Source: an uncultured bacterium (GTDB lineage Bacteria > Cyanobacteriota > Vampirovibrionia > Gastranaerophilales > Gastranaerophilaceae). Taken from it: 48,272 bases of DNA. The position numbers were made by a program, and so were the translations under genes. Positions 42,815-48,272 of this stretch are shown piece after piece (positions within the stretch are counted from its first letter, which is position 1; each line of letters starts with the position of its first letter). Location: positions 1-48,272 of the forward strand of contig CASFPN010000007.1 in the NCBI GenBank assembly GCA_949296425.1, given 5' to 3'. Under the pieces are notes generated by a model. The model saw only the letters and a list, made by a program, of their open reading frames with translations. It had not been told where the DNA came from and ran no database searches.

Positions 42815-43417
42815 TTATTTAGAGTAGTACTCAATTACAAGTTGTTCTTTAAAGTCAGGGTCTAATTCTTCTCTTTCGGGAATTCTGTCGAAAGTTATTT
42901 TCAAAGCTTCTTTGTCGATGGTCATCCAAGCAGGTGCGCAAGCCATATCAATCATTTCTGTTACACTTTTCAAAAAAGCACTGCTTTTTGATTTAACAGT
43001 AATTACATCGCCTGCTTTTACAAGGTATGACGGAATATCTACTTTTTTACCGTTAACAAGAATGTGACCGTGGTTTACGATTTGTCTTGTTTGTTTACGG
43101 GTAATACCCAATCCTGCTCTGAAAAGAACGTTATCTAGCCTTGATTCAAGAATCTGCAAAAGAATTGTACCTGTTACGCCTTTTTTTCTAGCAGCTTCAT
43201 TGTAATATTTGGCAAATTGTTTTTCACTTACCAGATATGTAAATCTGATTTTTTGTTTTTCTGCCAAATGAATTGCATATTCAGACAGTTTTTTTCTGAC
43301 AGCGCCGTGCTGGCCGGAAGCTGTTTGTCTCATAGAAGAAGTTAACTTTCTGTTAGACAAATCTTTAACTTTTTTATTTCTGAATAATTTGTTTGATGGT
43401 CCTGTATATCTAGCCAT
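42815..43417 (-). CDS. rpsD: Ribosomal protein uS4
   Basis: A 200-residue 16S rRNA-binding assembly protein. RLDNVLFRAGLGITRKQTRQ and VNHGHILVNGKKVDIPSYLVK form the S4 RNA-binding domain (about 92-140). The N-terminal part lacks the usual zinc-type Cys residues. AAAGGAG lies before the ATG. Upstream is a structured leader (43441-43486) that may mediate autoregulation by S4. It is the fifth gene of the operon. Confidence 0.97.
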   Translation of the reverse strand: MARYTGPSNKLFRNKKVKDLSNRKLTSSMRQTASGQHGAVRKKLSEYAIHLAEKQKIRFTYLVSEKQFAKYYNEAARKKGVTGTILLQILESRLDNVLFRAGLGITRKQTRQIVNHGHILVNGKKVDIPSYLVKAGDVITVKSKSSAFLKSVTEMIDMACAPAWMTIDKEALKITFDRIPEREELDPDFKEQLVIEYYSK

Positions 43418-43440
43418 TTTTATTTTTCTCCTTTACTTTT

Positions 43441-43486
43441 GCAGGGCGTCTATGGTTTACTTTTGGCTTATAAAGCAAGCCCCTGC
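43441..43486 (-). promoter_or_regulatory. Structured leader upstream of rpsD
   Basis: On the transcript GCAGGG (43486-43481) pairs with CCCTGC (43446-43441), enclosing an inner hairpin GGCTT/AAGCC. It ends about 7 bases before the rpsD ribosome site. It may be an S4-binding autoregulatory element; this is inferred from position only. Confidence 0.45.
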
Positions 43487-43496
43487 ACTACATTGA

Positions 43497-43580
43497 TGAT
43501 AAGAAGCTAAGATGGTAAGAGGGTAGGCTATTTAATTTAAAAGGCTTATCTTCCTGCCTTCCTATCTTCTTATCTTCTTA
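43497..43580. repeat. Imperfect hairpin element, copy 4 (between rpsK and rpsD)
   Basis: Left arm GATAAGAAGCTAAGATGGTA then AGAGGGTAGGCT, AT loop TTTAATTTAAAA, right arm GGCTTATCTTCCTGCCTTCC then TATCTTCTTATC. The reverse complement of the right arm reads GATAAGAAGATAGGAAGGCA, aligning with the left arm at most positions. Confidence 0.7.
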
Positions 43581-43967
43581 CTAAACTCTGCGTTTTTTAG
43601 GCGGGCGGCATCCGTTGTGCGGGATAGGAGTTACGTCTTTAATCAATGTAATTTCCAAACCTGCAGCCTGAATTGCACGAATTGCAGTTTCTCTGCCTGA
43701 ACCCGGTCCTTTGATGTGAACTTCAACTTTTTTCATACCCTGGTCGATTGATTTTTTAGCCACAAGTTCTGCTGCTGATTGAGCTGCAAACGGTGTGCCT
43801 TTTCTTGCACCTTTGAAACCTGTTGCACCAGCAGTTGCCCAGGCAATAGCATTACCCTGAGTATCTGTTGAAGTTACGATTGTATTGTTGAATGTTGACT
43901 GAATGTGAACAACACCCTGCAATACGTTCTTTTTTTCTTTTTTCTTAGTTTTTACTGGTCTTGCCAT
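43581..43967 (-). CDS. rpsK: Ribosomal protein uS11
   Basis: A 128-residue small-subunit protein. [19 protein letters not shown], then [17 protein letters not shown] and the end [10 protein letters not shown] are diagnostic. It follows rpsM after a 233-base spacer that contains repeat A copy 2, unusual for genes that are normally nearly contiguous. Confidence 0.97.
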   Translation of the reverse strand: MARPVKTKKKEKKNVLQGVVHIQSTFNNTIVTSTDTQGNAIAWATAGATGFKGARKGTPFAAQSAAELVAKKSIDQGMKKVEVHIKGPGSGRETAIRAIQAAGLEITLIKDVTPIPHNGCRPPKKRRV

Positions 43968-44008
43968 TTTCTACTTTCCTTTATGTTTTGTTGTTTTGAA
44001 TTTTCATT

Positions 44009-44203
44009 TTGTCTTGGATTATTGGCAACTCGAAACTTTTCATTCCACTCCATAAATTTTACAAATTTATTCCGTTACATTAAGTTTCTCGTTAGGACGT
44101 GCTGGGTTCGCTTTGTTGTTGCTCGCTGTTGAAATTATGCCAATTTAATTCGCTATTTAACGGCTCGCTTAAGCTCACGCGGTGCACTTACCAAAACCCA
44201 CTA
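44009..44203. repeat. Intergenic repeat A, copy 2 (between rpsM and rpsK)
   Basis: Partner of the element at 41533. Bases 44009-44130 match it at 119 of 122 positions, then a diverged middle and a conserved end (AAGCTCACGCGG, CACTTACCAAAACCCACTA) that touches the rpsM stop. Same orientation in both spacers. Confidence 0.9.
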
Positions 44204-44572
44204 TACTGTTTTCTTCTTAGTGATTGCCAAACCTTTTTTACCGCGTCTTGTTCTTGCATTTGTTTTAGTTCTTTGTCCGCGGCATGGAAGGTTGCGCTTG
44301 TGTCTTAAACCTCTATAAGAACCGATTTCCTGAAGACGTTTGATGTGTAATGAAACTTCACGGCGCAAATCACCTTCAATGTGGTAGTTTGCGAGTTCGT
44401 TTCTTAACAATTTGATATCTTCGTCTGTCAAATCGTCAGTTCTCAAATCCGGTGAAATTTTAGTAGCATCAAGAATTTTTTTTGCTCTTGTCGGTCCTAT
44501 GCCGTAGATGTATGTTAATGCTACTTCCATCCTTTTGTTACGGGGTAAATCGACCCCTGATAGTCTTGCCAT
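44201..44572 (-). CDS. rpsM: Ribosomal protein uS13
   Basis: A 123-residue small-subunit head protein. [25 protein letters not shown] at the start and the later [26 protein letters not shown] segment are canonical. The C-terminal tail is basic, as usual. AAAGGAGAAAAATTAAAATG is almost identical to the rpsD start context. It is separated from rpmJ by a 326-base spacer. Confidence 0.97.
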   Translation of the reverse strand: MARLSGVDLPRNKRMEVALTYIYGIGPTRAKKILDATKISPDLRTDDLTDEDIKLLRNELANYHIEGDLRREVSLHIKRLQEIGSYRGLRHKRNLPCRGQRTKTNARTRRGKKGLAITKKKTV

Positions 44573-44898
44573 TTTAATTTTTCTCCTTTTCTCGGCTTTT
44601 GGTGCGGGTCGGGTTTGTTATCTTTTACTCGGCATCTTTTATTAATAGGTGCCTTTCATCTTATAACGCGGCCCTTATTTCCGCTCCTTTGTTGTTAGAT
44701 TTTTTTGTGTATGAGGCTTAAATACTTCCTCACCATTGACCGCTCAAGTCCGTCAATTCGACTATTTCACGATTGCTATGATTTATTGCTTCACGCTACA
44801 CTGTCATTCGCTTCATTTTATTACATAAAATTTTCGCTCATTCCGTTTCGCGCTTTTTCGAGTTCGTTCACTTGCGTTCACTTCACTCTACGCAAAAA
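44573..44898. other. Long spacer between rpmJ and rpsM with divergent repeat
   Basis: No gene is credible here. On the transcript strand it is rich in GCGAA/GTGAA words (about 44760-44890). One part reads AACGGAATGAGCGAAAATTT then ATGTAATAAAATGAAGCG, resembling the core of repeat A (AACGGAATAAATTT..ATGGAGTG..ATGAAAAG), so it may be a decayed third copy. Near rpsM there is a GGCACC/GATGCC hairpin (about 44633-44657). Confidence 0.5.
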
Positions 44899-45012
44899 TC
44901 AGCCTTGTCTTTGTTTGTGTTTAGGGTTTTCACAAATTACTGCGATTCTGCCTTTTCTTTTAATACATTTGCATTTATCGCACATAGGTTTTACTGATGA
45001 TCTTACTTTCAT
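44899..45012 (-). CDS. rpmJ: Ribosomal protein bL36
   Basis: A 37-residue protein read on the minus strand: starts [20 protein letters not shown], then [17 protein letters not shown]. The zinc ligands CDKC, Cys and His match the C-type bL36. It sits between infA and rpsM as in most bacterial operons. Confidence 0.96.
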   Translation of the reverse strand: MKVRSSVKPMCDKCKCIKRKGRIAVICENPKHKQRQG

Positions 45013-45041
45013 TGTTTTTTCCTTTATTTTTTGTACTTTTA

Positions 45042-45257
45042 TTATTTGAGTCTGAATGTAATTCTGCCTCTGCTTAAATCATAAGGTGTCATTTCAACTT
45101 TTACTTTGTCACCCGGCAAAATTCTGATGAAATTTTTTCTGATTTTACCAGAGATATGTGCAAGAATTTCGTGGTCGTTTTCAAGCTTTACACGAAACAT
45201 TGCGTTAGGCATAGCTTCAAGTATTGTACCTTCTAATTCGATTACGTCTTTTGACAT
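45042..45257 (-). CDS. infA: Translation initiation factor IF-1
   Basis: A 71-residue OB-fold factor. I start it at [12 protein letters not shown] (ATG 45257, GAGGAA just upstream); an in-frame extension to 45314 would start before the promoter. [31 protein letters not shown] is diagnostic. It is the first gene of the ten-gene operon in this window. Confidence 0.96.
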   Translation of the reverse strand: MSKDVIELEGTILEAMPNAMFRVKLENDHEILAHISGKIRKNFIRILPGDKVKVEMTPYDLSRGRITFRLK

Positions 45258-45309
45258 ATATTCCTCATTTTCGGCTGTACATGATACACCTATTTCAGGC
45301 GTTATAATT

Positions 45310-45337
45310 ATCATACTTAGAAAATATTCATTTGCAA
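45310..45337 (-). promoter_or_regulatory. Promoter of the infA-rpsI operon
   Basis: TTGCAA (45337-45332), a 16-base spacer and TATGAT (45315-45310) on the minus strand, about 50 bases before the infA start. Between 45338 and 45598 the sequence is AT-rich with no gene. Confidence 0.6.
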
Positions 45338-45610
45338 GCGGTTTGACATGTTTTTGAGGTGCAAGATTACAAGGCTTTAAATAATTGTTTTTTTAATAAA
45401 GGCACACTTTCAATATTTATACAGGTGTTTAAAATATATTATTTTGGCAACTTTGCGCTAATTTGTAAATTTTTCTTAACAATTTTAAATATATGTATTT
45501 TTGATTAAACAAAAGATATGTTAACTTTTTTTACAAATTTTTTATTTTCTGAAATCTTACGGGAATAATATACTTAATATATTTAGAGTATAAGAATTTC
45601 GGAGATATTT

Positions 45611-45997
45611 ATGGCAATAAGAGTAGACGGTATAGAATCAGAAGACGAATTAAGAAAAGCCCAGGCAGCAGCGCAGGCACAAGGAACATCTGTAACAAAT
45701 TACAATGAATGGGCTCAAATACTCCAGGAATTTCAAGAAAACGGCATTGAGTCAACCGGTTCTTATGCCGGAGATAAAGCCAGAATGCAGGAAATTCAGC
45801 TTGCAGTAGAAGAATATGTTAACGAATTGCAGGAACAAGAAAGAATACAGCAAAATACTCCTGATAATAAAGAAACAAATAAAATAGAACAATCAACAGA
45901 AAATGATAAACAGCAAGATATAAAAGCAACTGTAGCAAATGCAACCAGTTCGCAAATTATGGCTGATTATATGAAGTATTATCATATGTTGATGTAG
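45611..45997 (+). CDS. Small unknown protein, Gln/Glu-rich
   Basis: A 128-residue protein. Residues 1-75 are helical (ESEDELRKAQAAAQAQGTSV then WAQILQEFQENG and MQEIQLAVEEYVNELQEQER). Residues 76-105 are a Gln/Asn/Lys-rich linker. The end is ATSSQIMADYMKYYHMLM. There is no signal peptide. GGAGAT lies 6 bases before the ATG. No family is recognised. It is a single gene followed by a hairpin element. Confidence 0.75.
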   Translation: MAIRVDGIESEDELRKAQAAAQAQGTSVTNYNEWAQILQEFQENGIESTGSYAGDKARMQEIQLAVEEYVNELQEQERIQQNTPDNKETNKIEQSTENDKQQDIKATVANATSSQIMADYMKYYHMLM

Positions 45998-46003
45998 CTT
46001 GAT

Positions 46004-46112
46004 AAGTGACTAGGGAAATAAGTCTTTTCATAAAGTAGTTATTTTTTTAATTTAAAGAGCATTACTTTTGTAAAGAACTTATTCACGGATTCACTTATTT
46101 ACCTATTCACTT
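46004..46112. repeat. Large inverted repeat between the unknown gene and lepB (hairpin copy 5)
   Basis: AAGTGACTAGGGAAATAAGT (46004-46023) and ACTTATTTACCTATTCACTT (46093-46112) are inverted copies with 18 of 20 matches, enclosing about 69 AT-rich bases. The right arm runs through the lepB stop codon (46107-46109). Same purine-left, pyrimidine-right layout as the other elements, but with different words. Confidence 0.75.
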
Positions 46113-46763
46113 TAAATTCCCAAACACTTTCACTCTGTTAAACGGCCAAAAAAGCAGCACAGCACGGCCTACAAATCTGTCTTCAGGTAAAAAGCCCCAC
46201 CATCTGCTGTCATAAGAGTTCCCTCTATTATCCCCCATCATAAAATATTTGTGTTCGGGAATAATGAACGGCCCGCATAGCATATCCTGTGTGCAGGGTT
46301 TTTCATAGTATTCACTACGAATGTAACGTTCTTCAAGCGGTTTATCATTAATATAAACTAAACTCTTGCCATTCTTATCTGTTTTTATTTCAAATTTATC
46401 ACCTGGAACGCCGATAACACGTTTAATATAGGCAATATCTTTACAGAAAAATCCTGTGAGACGGGAAAAAATTCGCCAGGGAGTATTAGGCAATTTTTCA
46501 AACGGCGGATAAAATACCATTATATCACCACGTTTCGGAGTTTTATAAAATCTCGAAAATCTTTCAACTACAATTCTGTCTCCTTCAATCAACGTAGGAC
46601 GCATTGAAGCCGAAGGGATCCAGCGGATTTCTCCAATAAAAAACCTTATTATAATAACCATAACAACTACAAAAACAACCGTTTCTAATGTTTCCCGCGC
46701 CATCGGGTTAATTTTTTCGTACTCTGTTTTTATTTTTTTTATTAAATCTTTTAATTTATCCAT
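46107..46763 (-). CDS. lepB: Signal peptidase I
   Basis: A 218-residue membrane protease that removes signal peptides after export. One membrane helix lies near 26-43. PSASMRPTL holds the catalytic Ser53. YIKRVIGVPGD holds Lys114. MMGDNRGNSYDSRWWG is box E. Length and single anchor are typical. It overlaps the upstream polyprenyl synthase gene by 8 bases. Its last codons lie within an inverted repeat. Confidence 0.95.
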   Translation of the reverse strand: MDKLKDLIKKIKTEYEKINPMARETLETVVFVVVMVIIIRFFIGEIRWIPSASMRPTLIEGDRIVVERFSRFYKTPKRGDIMVFYPPFEKLPNTPWRIFSRLTGFFCKDIAYIKRVIGVPGDKFEIKTDKNGKSLVYINDKPLEERYIRSEYYEKPCTQDMLCGPFIIPEHKYFMMGDNRGNSYDSRWWGFLPEDRFVGRAVLLFWPFNRVKVFGNLK

Positions 46764-47610
46764 CTGCCAAAAGCTCTGTAAGCTCCCTCAATTTTTGTTT
46801 ATAAATATTATTTTCAATATTTTCTAAGGATTTAACGGTTTTGTTAACGTAATTATTTAACAAACCGGCTGTTTTTTCAATACCTTTTTCAACATTCAAC
46901 GGATCACCTGAAAATATAACAGGGGCTGTATAAATCCCATCCTTAATATCCGATTTTGTTGTTTTGGCATTAATCAAGTCATCTCTTAATTGAAAAGCTG
47001 TTCCGAAATTCAGAGCAAATTCTGAAGCATCAATATCTGCCCCCGATAAAAGCATCGCTCCGCATATTGCTGTTTCAAAAAGAGAAGCTGTTTTTTGGCG
47101 CGATTTTTTCAAATAGTTATCAAGCGTCGGGATTTTAAACCGGTCAAAATGCTGGCTTATTTCACCCTGACACATTTTATCAAGAGTTTGGGCAAACATT
47201 TTCGTTAATTCAATACAGTTTAACAAGCATATTTTTTTCAAAGCAATTGATAAAATATAATCCCCCGAAATTACCGCAAGTTTATTTTCAAACTGATTAT
47301 TCAAAGTTTTTTGATTTCTTCTTAGTATACTTTCATCAATCACATCATCATGAATTAAAGAAGCATTGTGAACAAGTTCAACTGCAACCTGAAGTATAAT
47401 TTGTTTTTCATCAATCGGATATCTCGCAGCTTTAAGAAATAAAAAAGCAGTAACAGCCCTTATATGTTTTGAGGGGGCGTTAAGGACATCTAAAAGCTTT
47501 GAGTTCAAGGGTTCTTGAACCATTATATCAGATAAAAGCTCATATTTAACTTTATTTATGTCATCTTTAACAAAGGATGTAATTTCAATATATTTTTCCT
47601 GAAAGCTCAT
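46756..47610 (-). CDS. Trans-polyprenyl diphosphate synthase (IspB/HepT-like)
   Basis: A 284-residue enzyme that joins isopentenyl units into a long diphosphate chain. The first aspartate-rich motif is DDVID (88-92) within LIHDDVIDESILRR. The second is DDLIN (210-214) in FQLRDDLINAKTT, where the usual last Asp is Asn. The protein is shorter than the usual 320 residues. It could make a quinone side chain or another prenyl chain; product length cannot be read here. It is coupled to lepB by an 8-base overlap. Confidence 0.87.
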   Translation of the reverse strand: MSFQEKYIEITSFVKDDINKVKYELLSDIMVQEPLNSKLLDVLNAPSKHIRAVTAFLFLKAARYPIDEKQIILQVAVELVHNASLIHDDVIDESILRRNQKTLNNQFENKLAVISGDYILSIALKKICLLNCIELTKMFAQTLDKMCQGEISQHFDRFKIPTLDNYLKKSRQKTASLFETAICGAMLLSGADIDASEFALNFGTAFQLRDDLINAKTTKSDIKDGIYTAPVIFSGDPLNVEKGIEKTAGLLNNYVNKTVKSLENIENNIYKQKLRELTELLADG

Positions 47611-47660
47611 GTAAAGTATTCTAACATAAAATATTTATATTTTTTAAAAAGCTTGAAATA

Positions 47661-48101
47661 AGCGGCTTATGCAGAGTCGTAAGCTTGGGCGGGTAGAGCG
47701 GCACGATATATATAAAGATTAAACGTTTATGAAAAGCAAAAAAGGTGCGAGGGAGAAGGCACGAAATGCTCAAACAAGTTCTGCACGACACACCCGAGTG
47801 CATTGACAGAACAAAGCGAATTTTAGAAAATAGATAAATGTTTTTGAATAACTGCAAAAGCGCCTTATGCAAAGTCGTAAGCTTGGGCGGGTAGAGCGGC
47901 ACGATATATATAAAGATTAAAGGTTTATGAAAAGCAAAAAAGGTGCGAGGGAGAAGGCACGAGATGCTCAAACAAGTTTTGCGCGAAATACCCGAGTGCA
48001 TTGACAGAACAAAGCGAATTTTAGAAAATAGATAAATGTTTTTGAATAACTGCAAAAGCGCCTTATGCAAAGTCGTAAGCTTGGGCGGGTGGAGCGGCAC
48101 G
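47661..48101. repeat. 198-bp tandem repeat, about 2.2 copies
   Basis: Unit 1 begins near 47661, unit 2 near 47861 (CTTATGC at 47666, 47864 and 48062, spacing exactly 198), and a partial third ends at 48101. Units 1 and 2 differ at only a few positions. Each unit has a plus-strand frame for a 25-residue basic peptide (MKSKKGAREKARNAQTS.. at 47729 and 47927) without a ribosome site. The 198-base period is a multiple of 3, so long frames appear by chance. I assign no gene to 47621-48100. Confidence 0.88.
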
Positions 48102-48106
48102 CTCCA

Positions 48107-48272
48107 TTAGGAGAATGCTTTAAAGGATCGTTCTACGTTTTTATCTATAACACTTTTTATGGATTCGTATTCAGTTTGTAAAGCACTGTGCTCGGTATCC
48201 AGTTTTTTCAAGTCCTGATCCAGCTTCTTATCATCATTTTCTATTTCGCGAAGTGTGTTTTCGTAATCCACT
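48107..48272 (-). CDS. 3' end of a gene sharing the C-terminal domain of the 620-residue protein (partial)
   Basis: Read on the minus strand from the window edge to TAA at 48109-48107, giving 55 codons with no stop: VDYENTLREIENDDKKLDQD, then LKKLDTEHSALQTEYESIKS and VIDKNVERSFKAFS. This aligns closely with the end of the protein at 25847-27709 (MKNLDTEISSLTTEYDTVKN, TISKNIEKSFKRYNA). It therefore belongs to the same family of proteins with helical ends. The start lies outside the window. A GGAGCG/CGCTCC hairpin follows the stop. Confidence 0.8.
   Translation of the reverse strand, partial: VDYENTLREIENDDKKLDQDLKKLDTEHSALQTEYESIKSVIDKNVERSFKAFS

Noticed and set aside
44705-45049. Plus-strand open frame of 114 codons
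   Set aside because: It runs antisense through rpmJ and the spacer; rpmJ on the minus strand is certain.
47621-48100. Long minus-strand open frame with internal repeats
   Set aside because: It arises because the 198-bp tandem unit is a multiple of 3. No ribosome site, no promoter, and the protein composition is odd.

Overview
The window is AT-rich and comes from a bacterium whose closest affinity looks cyanobacterial but non-photosynthetic, most likely a gut-type Gastranaerophilales (Melainabacteria/Vampirovibrionia). This is an inference. It rests on the 16S 5' part (ACGCAGCAACGCCGCGTG block), a Ycf45-like P-loop/R3H ATPase, the order rpoA-rplQ-truA-rplM-rpsI, several type IV pilin-like proteins, and a fermentative gene set (2-oxoacid:ferredoxin oxidoreductase, pyruvate phosphate dikinase). 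No photosynthesis gene is present.

Layout. 1-1040: 5' end of a 16S rRNA gene (minus) with its leader and promoter. 1041-6145: a secreted coiled-coil protein, a TPR-lytic transglycosylase, a prepilin-like gene facing a small Xre/C-protein-like regulator, and an unknown charged protein. 6146-16692: manC, a CheR-like methyltransferase, then a minus-strand block of a zincin-like protein, a FAD oxidase and a 2041-residue coiled-coil protein. 16861-19507: a four-subunit 2-oxoacid:ferredoxin oxidoreductase operon. 20152-22830: ppdK. 22901-27709: an unknown protein with 45-bp repeats, the Ycf45-like ATPase, and a 620-residue protein with helical ends. 27998-34303: TonB-C protein, rpmB, LysM protein plus solute-binding protein, unknown small proteins, a doubly frameshifted prepilin and an intact prepilin. 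34307-34655: RNase P RNA. 34774-39358: parvulin lipoprotein and mfd. 39424-45257: ribosomal operon infA-rpmJ-rpsM-rpsK-rpsD-rpoA-rplQ-truA-rplM-rpsI (all minus). 45611-48272: unknown protein, lepB, a polyprenyl synthase, 198-bp tandem repeats, and the 3' end of a second gene sharing the C-terminal domain of the 620-residue protein.

How the genes work together. The ribosomal, rnpB, mfd and rRNA genes are core. ppdK and the ferredoxin-linked oxidoreductase fit anaerobic carbon metabolism. Lytic transglycosylase, LysM, TonB-C, parvulin, signal peptidase and the prepilins concern the envelope and surface.

The most unusual signals are: (1) a prepilin gene split by a C10 tract and an A7 tract although its promoter and ribosome binding site are intact; (2) a C-protein-like regulator beside a prepilin promoter that carries two GACYGTCARTC operator-like sites; (3) spacers inside the ribosomal operon filled by repeats, including a 122-bp block present twice with only 3 differences; (4) a family of large imperfect hairpins with purine-rich left arms and pyrimidine-rich right arms; (5) a giant coiled-coil protein with an internal duplication; (6) a protein family with flagellin-like helical ends, represented at least twice.
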